DNA of 64,000 nt from the NCBI RefSeq assembly GCF_050947875.1, contig NC_134572.1, positions 118,892,709 to 118,956,708 on the forward strand. The letters are read 5' to 3'. This stretch comes from Dermacentor variabilis. Lineage: Eukaryota > Arthropoda > Arachnida > Ixodida > Ixodidae. Of the stretch, positions 1 through 54,426 are shown one piece after another. The stretch's first letter is position 1. Each line of letters starts with the position of its first letter. Made by a program: the position numbers and the translations under genes. The notes under the pieces are model-generated. The model had not been told where the DNA came from and searched no databases. It worked only from the letters and a program-made list of their open reading frames with translations.

Positions 1-318
1 TATCTTGCAAGAAGTCCATGCCAATAATCAATTCTCTTGAGCATTCGGGAAGGATGATAAAGCTAGCGACGTACATGAAGCCTCGTATTCCTATTCTAGC
101 CGTGCAATTGCCAGTGGGGTCGATGAGGTGCCCTCCTGCGGTGCGAACTTGTGGCCCCTTCCAAGGAGTCAGCACTTTCTTCAGTTTCCTGGCAAGCTCG
201 CTACTTATTACCAAGTAATCTGCACCTGTATCCACTAACGTGTTCACTTTGTAACCGTTAACAAACACGTAAATCGGAAGCAATGTCACTCTTACGGCAC
301 TGGTTTCTGAATCCCTAG
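1..318 (-). pseudogene. retropepsin-like aspartic protease region (partial)
   Basis: The minus strand encodes VNTLVDTGADYLVIS with the catalytic DTG codons at 224-232, then a flap-like region and a C-terminal IIGMDF motif near 15-40. These are the hallmarks of a retropepsin that cuts the gag-pol precursor. The reading reaches the window edge, so completeness is unknown. Confidence 0.65.
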
Positions 319-843
319 TCATCGCTCGGAGTCATCGATGGAGGTTCTTTTTTTCACGTCGGCAGCGACCTTACCTCCCAAGGTCGCCGACCAGTTTTCC
401 CAACACGGGCTCTGTGAACTGAGTCTTGGGGAGCTTGAAGACGGGCGGGGGCTTGGTGACCAATGCCTCAACGGCGCTGTTGATGGAGGTTGGTGTTGCT
501 GGTAGGCGTATGGGGAGCTTTGACGAGTGGACAAGTACTCTTCGATTTCAAATGGACACTCACCATTTCGAGGGCAAGGTGCGTTCACCGGAAAACCATG
601 AAGCCCTGCCTGGCGATAGTGGCACATTCTGTACAGGTGGCCAGCCTCACCACAGTGGTAGCAGAGGGGTATTCGGTAAGGAGTGCGCCATACATCAGCC
701 TTCTTGAATCTTCTCTCGGGTGGCGGCAGCGTAGTCCGAGGCATCGAGCTATTCATAGAGGAAGTGGCTGCGACGTCAGCACGTCCGGGAGTTTGCCGCA
801 GCACATCGGCATATGAGACGTTCGGTTGGCGCAGTAATGGCAC
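319..843 (-). pseudogene. gag nucleocapsid with CCHC zinc knuckle
   Basis: A 174-residue frame containing CYHCGEAGHLYRMC, a perfect C-X2-C-X4-H-X4-C zinc knuckle that binds the element's own RNA in the particle. It is followed by a serine/proline-rich linker towards the protease at 1-318. The start is not defined by an ATG of the element; the zinc knuckle lies about residues 62-75. Confidence 0.7.
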
Positions 844-1211
844 TTGGGGCTGTGCACTGAGCTGTAGTTCCGGACCACCTGTCTGACCTCTTCACGAACG
901 ACATCTGCCAGTGAAGAGGGCGCTGGAGCGTTCTGGTCAAGCTGTAGCCTCTGAAGCTCTTCTCGCACTACAGATTGCACGAGCTCTCGTATGACCTCCA
1001 CGCTGTTTCCGAAGACAGCTGAAACGGCGTCTACAGAGGTGATGTACAACCGGGAGATGAACATCCTTGATAGCTGTTGTAACGTGCTTTCCATTGTTGT
1101 CGCCTCTGAACAAAACTTAGCGACGGTGCACGGCAGGCTCTGAACCAACCCTGCGAACAGTTCCTGTTTTATGCCCCGCATTAGATGGCATAGTTTTTTG
1201 TCCTCGCTCAT
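753..1211 (-). pseudogene. gag capsid C-terminal region
   Basis: A 152-residue frame beginning MSEDKKLCHLMRGIKQELFA. This is the usual gag segment before the zinc knuckle, in which a short helix-rich region assesses capsid interactions. It contains a paired-charge segment (VREELQRL) and overlaps the next frame (319-843) between 753 and 843, so one frameshift separates them. It follows the disrupted segment 1212-1440. Confidence 0.6.
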
Positions 1212-1439
1212 GTTAGGATCAGTTCAGCGGAATAGGCGGGACATGTCTTCTACATACATGGCCATGCTTTTGTTCTTACGCTGGTTTCTTGCTTGCAGGG
1301 CAGCTTTGGCCCTCTTCCTGCGATCGGTACTTGGGTAAGTTGCCAGCAACTCTAGTCAGAAAGCATCCCATGACACAAATGTCGCTTCGTGGTTTTCAAA
1401 CCACGTTCGTGAGCTGTCCTCTAATGCGAAGTAAACGTT

Positions 1440-1796
1440 TCATAGCTTGCGCTCTCCGTTCCATCCATTCAACTCAGCGACGTGCTCAAAGTGTTCCAGC
1501 CAGTCCTCTGCGTCTTCAAATGTGTCACCATGGAAAGGCACTGGCGTCATTGGAGAGTTGACTACGATGTGAGTTGGCACGGTTTGAGTTGTAATCCTGG
1601 TAGCGTTTCGGCTAGCAGATGCTGACGCTCCAATAGAATCCGGCAAAGGGAAACCTCGGGGGGGGGGGGGCTCACCACATAGGCGACGACTGCTGCGTTG
1701 GTGAACAGGAGTCAATTTGATAGGTCCAAGACGCCGCGAGTCCAGGTTCCTTTTTCTGACTCGAGAAGGGCTTGAAATCATACCCCGTGCCTCCAC
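1440..1796 (-). pseudogene. gag N-terminal region
   Basis: A 118-residue open frame ending in a gag-like segment (PFHGDTFEDAEDWLEHFEHV, then AELNGW). Tryptophan-rich motifs of this sort (DWLE.FE.VA..N.W) are typical of the capsid region of tick Ty3/gypsy gag proteins. Upstream is a proline-rich stretch with a G homopolymer at 1659-1671. The frame ends where the capsid should continue, so this is a broken gene. Confidence 0.6.
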
Positions 1797-1798
1797 CA
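1782..1798 (-). other. putative primer binding site of the first LTR element
   Basis: The minus strand reads TGGTGGAGGCACGGGGT here. It begins with TGG, as expected for pairing with the CCA tail of a tRNA, and shares TGGTGGAGG with the primer site of the complete element at 13368-13382. It lies just upstream of the first gag frame. The matching tRNA was not identified. Confidence 0.45.
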
Positions 1799-4150
1799 GA
1801 TTTGTTATGCACAGTTGAGTGACAGTGCTTTAATCACTTTACCTTAGGCGAACTTGTGCCCTACAAACAGCTAAACGCGAGCCTCACTGGAACGTCCACA
1901 GTCTTTTCGCAAGAGACCCGCACCTCTTGTTCCCTCGTGTCCCGCGCTGACGACACATTGCTCCGATTGCGCGTTCCTTGCGAGCCCGTGTTGCCCACTT
2001 CACTGCCGCTATCTTTTGCAGGTAGCAGTAAACAACTGGACGGATGCAGGAGGCGGCTGGCTCGCGTAATTTGAAATCATGTGTCAATATTGATACCTAC
2101 GAAACTTTTGTTAATCATGCAACTACACAAAAAGGATCAAAGAGCCATGCCACCTATATTCAATGCATGTAGAGAAAAGTGCACCTTTCTGCATTTGAAC
2201 TCTGAGGGCCTGTACATGCAATAATGGGGCATCTCTCCTGCCAAAATCCAATAACTGCACTTCACTATCTCAAGCTTCCTAGTGAAAGCATTACCGATTT
2301 ATTCTTTTCTTTTTGGGTTCAACTTAAGCCCATTGAGTAAGCACCATTTCTCAGGAGCACCGATTGGCACGTAACAATTCGCAGTCATGTCAACTTACCA
2401 CTCTGCAATACAGTTTGAGGTCATCGGTGAACAGTAATAGTTCAGAATGCTTGATACGCAATACCAAACAATTTACAGACATAAAAACCGCAGTGGCCCA
2501 AGGTTAGAACCATGGGCACTCCAGGAGACATGAAAGGATGAGAAAGGCAACCCAAACGCTTCACCCGCTTCTGGCGAATTTGCAGGTAGATAGCAAACCA
2601 CCAAAAATAATGCGGACATAAATAACCAATACAACAACAGCATCTGTTGAGAAATGGAATAAAATGCTTTGGCAATGTCAAAAGATACTGTCGACCTTAC
2701 CCCAGTCTAATACTATTGGTGTGCTATGGACAAGAAAAAATTTGTTTCTAGTGATCTTCCACTTTAAACCATGTTGCACAGGAAGAACTTTTGTTTAAAG
2801 TAGAAATTGAGACAATCGTAAATAAGCATTTTTAAAACGTTCGAGAAACTGCAAAGGGAAGCAGGACAAAAATTGTTGAGGTCCCAAATTTAATGACTGG
2901 GAAAACAAATGCCAATTTCCACCGGGATGGAAAAACGCCAGTTGCTAAGGGTAGACTGAGCAAGAAACGTTAATACTGGAATGAAAATATCAGTACAGCC
3001 CTTGATTATCTGTAATGAGCTTTAGCTTCAGCTTGCGGGCTTGACATGAGCACTACTGTTATGGGTGAACCATGCCAAGCAATCAGTATTCTCCACAAAA
3101 TTGATGGTGGCAGACCCACTGAATGGTTGCAAGAAACCCCCTCTGGTGTGGAAAAGAGTATCTTGACTTCACCAATGTCACATTTATCTTTTCCCTTCCC
3201 TCTGGCATAGTACTAGAAATGGCTGGAATCCTTAGTGAAGTCTGTCTCAAGTCGAGCATGATGTAGAGCATCAGGAGCAAGCAATCTTTTCATGCCCGTG
3301 CAAACGGCGAATTTACCATACCAGTACACACAATCTAGTCATTTGCGCAGCTTATGATAGCACCGTTTCTCTTGGAGACATTTTACGTCCACAGAGAAAA
3401 CCATGCTGGAAATCTGGGTATCCTACGATGAAGTAATGAAACAAGTTTTGCCAGTGTCTTCTACAGCTGAAGTAAGCAACTAAGCACAATCTGAATGCCT
3501 GTTTCATTGAAAAGAGAACCCCAGTCATGGCCAATCAAATAGCTGTACAATCCTAGATGCATATGTGGGTTTCGGGGAAGTTTTCAACGCGAGGCAATGG
3601 CAATGACAAAAGGAAAGAGACAGGAAACGGCAGGCGATATTGATCTACTTGTACCAATGTGTTGCATGTTTCATTGACATACATAATTTTAGCATTTGTT
3701 ATTAAATTTATGATATTAACAGCACAGTTTCAATTTCATGAAACTGTTGAAGCCCATTAAATCTGACGAAATCGTTAAGCTAGTTAAACGTGGTTTAGTG
3801 GGCCAAAGCAGCTAAGGTCAAGCCTTAAGTTTTCAAGCCGGCTTGAGGTCAACACAAGTGCAGTTAATTTAAACAGTGGCATCTCAACTTTTCTCATTAG
3901 AAAGATAAGGAAGCCTCCACATTCACATCATCATGGCAATTAAAAGTAGACACAGCAAGAACTGTAGCAAGGGATTGAAAGAGTAAATATGTGATATAGT
4001 AAATACGTACGGAGCCTCGTAGTAAATATGTCTGTGTTGTTACATTACGTTAAGCGTTTCAAAAATTAGAAATCGGGAAAACGAAGCACCGCAAGCAAAT
4101 GAACAACAACAGTAACTCTGCAAAGAAAATGTCCATAAATACAGGGACCG
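1799..4150. other. no gene seen; AT-rich intergenic sequence
   Basis: Short open frames on both strands show no family resemblance and no shared codon bias. The 5' LTR of the element at 1-1798 should begin right here on the minus strand, but its second copy is outside the window and its limits cannot be drawn. Confidence 0.5.
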
Positions 4151-4351
4151 CATCACAAAGACAAGTCCGAAGTAGAAACTGCTTTTATTTAGGGTCGCCA
4201 CTTTAGCGAAACCTATAAACGGATCACATTAGCCTGCGTGAAACATTAGTGCAACTGCAGTGCGCAGAACTGCGATAACTGTTTTGTGTCCCAGCCAGGA
4301 GGGGCCACAGTGGGAATTCCCATAGGAAAGTTTGCTTGTGGAGCCACCAGA

Positions 4352-4397
4352 TGGTACACGATTTTAATCGTGTACCATCGTGTACCATCGTGTACCA
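4352..4397. repeat. 10-bp tandem triplet joined to a near-perfect hairpin
   Basis: Positions 4352-4377 form a hairpin with 12-bp arms (TGGTACACGATT) and a 2-nt loop. The right arm is the first of three consecutive copies of a 10-bp unit, TCGTGTACCA, ending at 4397. The tandem copies probably arose by slippage off the hairpin arm. Confidence 0.7.
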
Positions 4398-4929
4398 GAA
4401 ACGGAACAATAAGAAAGTGACTGCGCCACTGCCCCCGAGCTGAAGCGATTGAGCCGGTATTCTCGCATACACAAACTCGAGTGCAGTCCCTCAACGCCTT
4501 CTCTGACCTCAATGAAATACGCGACACATAGCGAATTCTTACACAGCCAGGTGGATTAAACACCTTAGCCGAACAACCAACCACCTTACAACTAGCTGTC
4601 CCTATGCAGCGTTCTTTCAGCATGTTCGCACGATTAACTACCAAAACGCGCGTGAGGGCTGTTACTGCAGCGAAACAGCTAGACCACAGCGAAGCACACT
4701 TAGAATTGGGATAGTTAGTTTTTAACAGCGCAATATGTGGTTCTGACGGGCAGATATCGGCCGCTACGCCCAGAAAACCGTATGAGGACAAAAGAATGCT
4801 TTCGAGACGTACCCACTGCAGGACTGCCGCTTCCTTGTCTCTGTTCAGCATCGTTCGGAATGTCAAAGGTTAAAAAACGCAGAAAACGCCCCTTAAAATT
4901 AACCAGCCAGCTGGCGGCCGGTGTAGCTG

Positions 4930-5100
4930 GCTGACGACGGTTATGAGAACATTTAAATGAACGCGGATCTCGCGAGGAGGAGAGCGCATGGCACACGCGC
5001 TTCACGCGCATCGCGAGTGGGCGAGGGAACTGCTGTCGCCGGCGATGGTAACTCCTGCCGTGTCTAAGATGTTTCGTTTTCGGACTTTTGCAAGTTAAAG
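4930..5100. promoter_or_regulatory. CpG-rich patch with TCTCGCGAG motif, possible promoter
   Basis: An unusually CpG-rich patch in an AT-rich setting, holding TCTCGCGAGG at about 4967-4976, close to the TCTCGCGAGA element found in some animal promoters. A 36-codon open frame starts at 4989 on the plus strand, and long minus-strand frames (to 4715 and 4246) overlap it, but none resembles a known family. A transcription start is only a suggestion. Confidence 0.2.
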
Positions 5101-5529
5101 AAAAAAAAAATACTTGTGTTTCCCGTACAAAGATTAAAAACATGGCTCTATATTACAAGCTCAAACATGTGAAGATTTCCCTTTACTTTGTTTTATTTAA
5201 GTAAAAGGTAAAGGCCGGAATAAACACACACAGGTCAGAAATTAGGTAAAAATGTTAGGCGATCCTAATCTGGCTTTGGCGTCTCTTGGCGGACCTCGCA
5301 CCTCGGCGTGGCGGGTCTCAAAAGTCTACGTTTCTGTGCTTTGGTGTGCGGCATAGTTCCCTACAAAAAAAAAAAAAAAAAGTGTGCGGTAATGAGTGAT
5401 TTCTCATTCTCATTATTCCAGATCGACACTTCAGTAACTCAACTTGTAAATAAACTTATGCTCTGTTATATCTATAATGAAACCCATGAGTTTTGTACTG
5501 TACTACTTTGTTACTTTTTTTTTTTCTGA

Positions 5530-5535
5530 TTTATT
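5530..5535 (-). terminator. polyadenylation signal of the LYRM7-like gene
   Basis: TTTATT on the plus strand gives AATAAA on the minus strand, about 270 nt past the stop codon at 5803. It is the first canonical hexamer downstream of the gene. Confidence 0.5.
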
Positions 5536-5802
5536 CTGAATTTCCTCCCAGGTCGTCTCAGGAGGTGAACCGAAAGTGCAGCGCAAGAAACAAGAGCGTC
5601 ACTCCATGTTAGTGCCACGAAAAACCAAATCTGTATTTATAGCGAATGAAACTGGGTGCTCAGCATAATCAGCAACGGCTAGCTCTGTGCCCAATATTTC
5701 GTAGTAAATAGAGCGCACACATTTGTCACATCTTGACCGTGCCCAACACGTGACCGGCGGAATGAGCGATCAGTGTGCAGTGCGTCGCCTAGTTCACTTT
5801 CG

Positions 5803-6132
5803 TCAGCACGGGTTCTTGGTATCGTGGGACTTGCAAGTGGCATTGTCCTGCAGGTGATGGGGCTTCAACTCCACTTCGTAGTTTCCCTTGTCATTTCTAA
5901 CAGCCCTGATCACGTCCGTTTGAAGCACTTTTTCGACGTCCTTGGCCGTCTTCAGTAGCTCCTCTATTTTACCAGAGTCAGTTTCGTGGAGGTATTTGAC
6001 GTATTCTTCTTTCACTCTAACCTTCGCTGCCCGTATGGTCTGCGGGTCTCCTTCAAACACTTGCAATATCACGCGGTGGAGGCTTTTATACGAGTTCAAA
6101 ACAAGCGACCTCGTCGACCCGGCGCCACTCAT
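5803..6132 (-). CDS. LYRM7: LYR-motif complex III assembly factor, LYRM7/MZM1-like
   Basis: A 109-residue single-exon protein. In animals and yeast LYRM7/MZM1 is a mitochondrial matrix chaperone that binds the Rieske iron-sulfur protein before its insertion into respiratory complex III. The N-terminus carries the LYR-type helix (NSYKSLHRVILQVF, about residues 11-24), followed by a helix with VKVEEYVKY-like charge pattern, KIEELLKTAKDVEKVLQTDV, and a short basic/acidic tail, in the order and spacing of LYRM7. Family members are about 104-120 residues, so it looks complete. The ATG at 6132 (MSGAG) is chosen over the upstream in-frame TTG at 6162 because it gives the usual length. It is divergent from TMEM161, with 663 nt between start codons. 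Identification is by remembered family pattern. Confidence 0.85.
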   Translation of the reverse strand: MSGAGSTRSLVLNSYKSLHRVILQVFEGDPQTIRAAKVRVKEEYVKYLHETDSGKIEELLKTAKDVEKVLQTDVIRAVRNDKGNYEVELKPHHLQDNATCKSHDTKNPC

Positions 6133-6795
6133 GATGAAATGAAAATCGAGCACTGCGCACAAACTTACGCACGCGCTTGGACGTGATGGTCACGACAACG
6201 GACACGAAGGCAGCGTCGGTGCTTTAACTTCGTCTCATGATTACAACACAAACACTGCAGACAAATAAACGTAACGGTAATTTCAGCACAACATCACACT
6301 CTTGTGCGTTTCACGAGTGTCCTGCGTCGACTGCTAAATTTTTGGCTATTTACTTGACCATCTTCGACTAGTTCGCCCTTATTGTGGCTTGTTTGTGCTT
6401 TCACATCGCTTTATAAAAAGCCGGTAAATTCGCGACTGCCTGAAGCGTATGCTTAAAGAAGTTTTTATTTTTGTATGAAAATAAGAACCTTCTTACTTGT
6501 AGCTTTATCTTGTCCCCTAAAAAAGACCGGTCTCGGTAACCTTTCCGAAGCGGTCTGCTGCCAAAAGGGGATGGAAGGAGTTATGCTGTGCGTGTGGTCT
6601 TGAGTGCGGTCCCAGTTTTCATTCAACTGATTTGCATTTGATCGAGTCCTGAAAAGTCCTCATTGCTACATTGCAAACTTGGATCGCTCAAATAAAGTGT
6701 AGTGACATTTAGCTCGCGTTATTTCTTCCAGTTGGGCATCGCCCACCTAAGCGAGAGATGGTCGTGTAAAGCCTGCCTCTCCTTGGAAAAGAAAC
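6133..6795. promoter_or_regulatory. divergent intergenic region between LYRM7-like gene and TMEM161
   Basis: The two start codons face away from each other across 663 nt, so both promoters and both 5' UTRs must lie here unless an upstream noncoding exon exists. No TATA box stands out near either start. A shared bidirectional promoter is inference from geometry only. Confidence 0.5.
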
Positions 6796-49002
<42,207 letters not shown>

Positions 49003-52000
49003 GTTGAGGTTAATGAGCGATAGCACTATAGTACGAGCCAGGGTTTTGTGACAAGGCTGTGCGGTGGCAGAGGCACTTCGCAAGGCATGGCTTGTGCATT
49101 TGGTAGCAGGCAGAATGCCAGTTATGGTTTTGTCAAACTCCTTTAGGCTTGAAGTACCGCTCAGTTTTGAGTGCTTGTGAAATGACCGTGAGAGCTAGGG
49201 ACACCTGTATACTTCCATCCCAGTGCAACACAGAGTTTGCACCTACGCCCTTGTGTGTGCAGAGATGACTGTGGAGTTCACACATCACCACTGTAATAGC
49301 CAAGCAGCTGATAACTTTGTGGCAAGTTCTTATTTAAATAGTTGGTATCTGAGGCATGCAGAGAGGACATTGACAAACATTGAAGCGATCGATCTGTTTT
49401 GATTGGTTGCTCTGGAGGGCAAGCTCGAGTGAGATTGCACAATACAAGGCATAGGAGCAAAAGGGAGAGAAGTGTTTAATGCTGTGAAATGCCCCTAGCT
49501 GAGGTGGGTAGGCTGCAGTGTAAATGATGCTTGATTTTTGTCATTTCTCACATTTGAGGTGTACATGCACCTGAATTATTGTCATATACTGCATAATGAG
49601 TAAAACAGACATGTAATATGAGTATGTTGCGATTAGCAGTGTATATACATGGGCACCCAGTACTGGACAGGCGAAGCTTGGAGCTAGTGCATAATGCGGT
49701 GTAGTCACGGTACTTACCAGCCCTCTGTCGGGCAGTGTCTGGCCCATTTATCACACGGAAGTTTCTGTCTATAGCTCTGTTACGGCGTTGTGTGTTGTAT
49801 CTTGTTATTGATAGTGAAATTTCAGGCTTTTCTGATAGTGGCAGTTGGTAGAACTGTCTCATTCGTCTTCTTGTGTTCACCTGATCATGTTCTGCAGGCA
49901 ACAGCAAGATAAATAGGATAGTGCTGTCCTTCTGATCTCAGAATTGCAGACACAACATCTCCAAGCTGACTGCCCCTATGCAAGTGTGTTTCTCCTGCCT
50001 AATATGGAAGGTAACTGCTTATTGGTATCCCACGAAGAGCTTCTTAATGAAAATTCACAAGAAAGATTGTTGATAAATCAGGCTAGCACCACCCACGAGT
50101 GATTCTACAGCTCCTCGTGACACATCCGCAAGACACGGTGGATGTTCAATGCAGGTGTAAGCGTGTTACTGTCAAAGCATGTGTACTAGTGTATGACTAC
50201 ACTTATTCTACTGTTTGTTGTTCTTGCTCAAGCATGTTCTAGTGGGTATCACATTATCAGTTAGTTTCTGACAGATTCGCAATGGTATTTCATTTGACTT
50301 TGGAAGTGCAAGCAAGTGAGGTAAATTTATGAGCTAGGAAACTTGATTCACTGCACAGGAGCTAAAACACAGCGTGATGAGTGCATGTTACGGTGCTCAT
50401 GTTGCGGTTGTTTTCGCTCTTTAAACGTTCGCTTTTAGTTGCATCTTGTTAAAAAAGCACCCTTGACGTCCACTTTACAAGAGATTAAAATAACAAAACA
50501 CATAGTAAGTGGTGTAGCTTCCACTTAGCGTGCATGCTCGCATTCAATATCAGCTGCAGCACTGATGCTAGTGGTCAAAAGTGCTTCAAGACAGTGGGTC
50601 TGACGTAATACATCTTGGAGTCCCTTTAACCACAGGCACCGGTGTTGCAGCTCTTATTGAATGCAGCTGAATGTTATACTTACGGCACCGTTGTCATGAA
50701 TAGCTTTATGGTCAAACAGAACTATAGCAGCTAATATGGTCGGTTACGCAAGGTTTCATTTTCTTGTGGACATACAGGTCAACAAACTGTACTTTGTATG
50801 ATCTTATGGAGAGTTTTTATGACGTTCATGAACACCTTTTGCATGTGTGCATGGTGATTGCGTACTGGTAAACACCACATTACATCTTTTTTTAATGTGT
50901 CTGTCATTTTTATATACATTGAAGTGTGAACAGTATTTAAATGTAGCTTCCATAAGATAGATTGTTCTTTGCTCACTTTATCATTTAATGGCCACTGCAC
51001 TAACTTATTAATGCATAGATGATTTTCTTCATGGAGTTGATAAAAATTGCGAGATTAAACCTATGCAACTAGTCTGTTACTATAGCCTTTGTTGGTCTTA
51101 AATGCGGTCTGCTGTATAAAACAGTGCTTATAACCACATGTGATAGGCATCATCTTCCATGATCAACGTAGTCACTTGTGTGCCTTTCAAAGCTGACGGA
51201 TATGTACACTGTGTTGTGAGACAGTGTGGGTGTTGTTTGCCACTGTATGACATTTTTTTGATAAATGACACACATCACATTTGGGTTCCATATATTGAAT
51301 GAGCACCAAATGTGGGCTGCAATAATTTTGTTGGTCGAACTTTCTACTTTCAGAGCTTCCACATTGGTGCAACAAATGATGACTCACCAGTAGCTGTGTG
51401 GTGGGGGATCGTGATGGGCCAAGGCAGTGGGTCTTCTGTGAAGCTTGGCAGCCTGTTAAGGGGCCCTGCAATATATATATTTTATAGCCACCATAGTCGC
51501 TTTAGAAATATTCTCTGCAGATTTGTATGTAATGAATTACATGTAATTTGTCATTATAGTTACTTGTAATCAATGATGTCTTTTTGTAATATTGAATGAT
51601 GACAAATTGATTAAATTGACCGATTATTTTGGGTAGAGTACGAAAATGAAGGCACACAGCTATTCAGGGTTTAGGCTATGAATACCACTGAAAAAAAAAA
51701 AAGCCTAACAAAAGAGATTTTACATTAGCAGTATACATAGGCTGAAAGTTCATTTTTCTGGAGGAGGGGGAGAAACCAGCGTTTAGAACCCTCCCCCATA
51801 TACATAACCTTCAATAACCGTTGCACTTGAAGAAACTTCGCGTGGCCTCGAGGAATTCTTTTTGTGGAAGAATTGTCTTGTACTTCGCTTTCACTAATAG
51901 TGCTTCATCGTTCCAGTGAAATTACTGCCTCCCTTTTTTTTTTTACTGCGAGTTTGAGTACAAGCGCTGCTGCACATGACTGCTATTGATTGTGATTTTG

Positions 52001-52545
52001 AGTGAATCCGGCTTGGTCTCATTTTGGTTTGCTGAGTCAGTTATATGCATTTATGACCTTTTCATGCAAGTGGTGATTAATACATCTTGTAAATTGTTAA
52101 AAGAGCTTTATTTTCTTTCTGGAGTTGTTAGCATGGCCTAGTGGAAAGAGAAGCAATACTGAGACACATATCATTTATGTGCATTTCACACATCATTGAT
52201 AAAAGACTCTGGTGAAGGGGTCACTGAAGTATGCAGGGTTTTTTTTTTATTTATACTATTAAATATAATTGTTAGTTGGCTACTTTCTTCTCTTTGAAAA
52301 ATATAAAAAGCATTTTCCTGTCGATATATTTAAGTATACTGTGTCTGTGCATGAGGTTCAGAGTGGAAATTTAAAAAATGAAGTGAAGTACAGACGAGGT
52401 AGTCACCGTTGGTACTTCTAACGTGCTTGTCCTTCTGTTGTCAGGATTTGCACAAATAAAGTGAAAGTATGAACTGAAAGCTGTGCACGTCCACGACAAG
52501 AATTATGCAGTAACCTTTTAGCCACAATAAAATTTTAACTGAAAA
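49003..52545 (+). other. TMEM161: probable TMEM161 3' UTR and flank
   Basis: No coding or repeat family was recognised across this stretch. The first AATAAA hexamers I saw on the plus strand are at 52455-52460 and 52526-52531, which would make a 3' UTR of about 3.5 kb. Earlier weak signals cannot be excluded. Confidence 0.35.
52455..52531 (+). terminator. two candidate polyadenylation signals for TMEM161
   Basis: AATAAA occurs at 52455-52460 and again at 52526-52531, with AT-rich sequence between and after. Confidence 0.35.
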
Positions 52546-52715
52546 GGTAGGGGCAAGTCAAAGCAAACCTCAAATGTACCAAGGGGTAACAGAACTCTGG
52601 TAATGACACTTCAGTGGGAAAACTTCGGAGTGGGCTCGGGCCCCCTCGAATTTTTTTGTGAGGAAAAAAGTAAAGTAAAGCATCGACAGGTTACCCGATT
52701 CTCTCATGTTGTTCT

Positions 52716-53054
52716 TTGTCTGTGCTTATGTCAATGCTGCTAGATTTCGTAAGGAGTGTCATTATGCATATAGTCTCAGGCTTCATAATCACCAACTCTG
52801 CGGATTACCGACATAATGACATCATCTATATCCCTGGCAGAGACACGAAAATTTGCAAACTTCCAACACGGAAATTTTTAGTGTCCATCACGAGGATGCG
52901 CTGTCATATATTTTCATTCAACTTATATCCACACATGTGTGGACTGTTTCCCTCATCATTATGCTCATTCTGTGGCGATGCGGAGACGATAGATAATTTT
53001 TTGCTGCAAGAGGTTAAAGCTGGCACATCTCTTTCGTGCCACGTGCAGATCTAG
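52716..53054 (+). mobile_element. LINE C-terminal remnant with zinc motif
   Basis: 112 codons: YRHNDIIYIPGRD, then ITRMRCHIFSFNLYPHMCGL and CSFCGDAETIDNFLL. The RTRxHxLN..L..I...P.C..CG..ET..H.L pattern is that of the tail after RNase H in I-type LINEs. The closing H is replaced (DNFLL), and the copy is old. Confidence 0.6.
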
Positions 53055-53099
53055 CTGCCAGTGCAAGTAAACAAAATGTAATTATTTAGATTATTTTGG

Positions 53100-54128
53100 C
53101 TGTGCCTCAGGACACCAAAGCTGGAGTCCGGACTGGCCCATAGCTTGTTGGCTTGCCGAGGCCAGTGCATGCTGGGCGTGTATGTAAGAAGATCCTGTAC
53201 GAGAACAATCCCTGCACGCTCGGCCTCGGCGAATACAACCCACAGACCGTCCTGTTCCCAACTTTGGTGTCCCCACTGCCCTTCGGTCGGGAACTTACCT
53301 GGAGCTCCTGTGCTGCCTACGTTAAAATTGCGATAGCCATTATTTGGACAATCCAGGCACATTTTTTCTGTCGCCATGATGTTTGGTATAAAGTCCAAAA
53401 GCGATAACATTGTCGCCGCACGCCGCATGCTGTAGGTGCGAGTGAAACCGCGCGAGCGGAGTCGCCGATCGCGGCTCAAGCTCGTGCGCGCAAGGAAGAA
53501 AAGTGGGGAGGAAATGCGCCGTCTTCCGTTCTACAAAAGGCTAGGTTCTGGCGGATGTAGTCTCCGTGGACATAGACAAACTATTTTTCATACTTTATCC
53601 GATACTGAAGATAGCGCAATACCTGCCACCCCACGGCGGAGGTGAAGCAGGCGTTAAGCACTCCCCATACATGGGCCGATCCCGCAGTAGTGCAATGCCG
53701 GGCTCATTACATGTGCCCTCCTGGAGCAGTGCTTGTCAAAAATGCAATCTGTCATCGTGACGAAAAAAAGTGACCCGCGACTTATACATCACCAGACAGA
53801 ACCTTGCCCCTTCACACACAGCGATCATCAAATGGGGCGTCCGTCCCCACTGCCTCGCCGTACGGGCAGCCAGCGGCGGAGCGTAAACAAACTGGACTGC
53901 ACTCCGCAATGCCGGCATGTCTAGGGGACAAACGCATACAATACGCGCTATTTATCATACCTTGCTGGCAAAGCAAGGTATGGTGATTAATCACCAACTA
54001 GCCCCACTTTCCACATTACTGAAATGCGCACTAAGAAAGCTCCTCTGTAGTGCCTAGGCAGAGTCACATATTCAAGGAGCAAAAGCCCCCCAGATTTCGT
54101 CTCTCGCACCCGCTCTTTAAGGTCGCCT
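53100..54128 (+). repeat. flanking repeat R, copy 1
   Basis: The right part (about 53690-54128) matches 62310-62670 directly and 61510-61720 inverted, including TGTGCCCTCCTGGAGCAGTG, AAATGGGGCGTCC, GGGCAGCCAGCGGC and TCTCTCGC-CCCGCTCTT. The left part (53100-53320) resembles 62057-62290, with GGACACCAAAGC at its start. No coding content. Confidence 0.7.
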
Positions 54129-54426
54129 CCAGCTTTTTTCAGCGAATGCACGTTGGTGGGCAAGTTGGTTGGGAACGTGCTATCTTAGTGCATCGCGACC
54201 AGCACGAGGAAAGAGAAGTATTTTGACACACACATAGCGCTCTTTACTGTGCTCTTCTGAGCAGCCTCATCTCAATAAGTGTCACTGCTAACGGCAACTG
54301 TCACACTGCAACTCACACTGCCATATCACACTGTCAACTCACACTGTCACACTGTCATATTCTCTGGTCACACCTGCAACTAGATACAATGGGAGTTTTA
54401 ATTCGCGACGTAGAGTAGACTTCGTC

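Larger units (their letters stand above)
1..1798 (-). mobile_element. Ty3/gypsy-type LTR retrotransposon, gag to protease, decayed, cut by window edge
   Basis: Read on the minus strand from 1798 leftwards, this is the start of an LTR retrotransposon internal region: primer binding site, gag, CCHC zinc knuckle, then retropepsin. pol would lie left of the window. The gag reading is broken into at least three frames (about 1796-1440, 1440-1212 and 1211-753) and continues into the CCHC frame (843-319). The stretch 1212-1440 still reads as gag in pieces, with a segment like ENHEATFVSWDAF. A run of 13 G at 1659-1671 lies inside the gag frame and is one possible frameshift site. No LTR could be delimited to the right of 1798. 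Family-level assignment rests on gag style, the zinc knuckle and the DTG protease. Confidence 0.75.

Noticed and set aside
4246..5143. Two overlapping minus-strand frames of 206 and 142 codons
   Set aside because: They overlap in different frames, have low-complexity ends, lack family resemblance and cross the CpG-rich patch; likely chance.
6133..6162. Ten-residue N-terminal extension of the LYRM7-like protein from a TTG
   Set aside because: TTG is an unlikely eukaryotic start, and the ATG at 6132 gives the usual family length.
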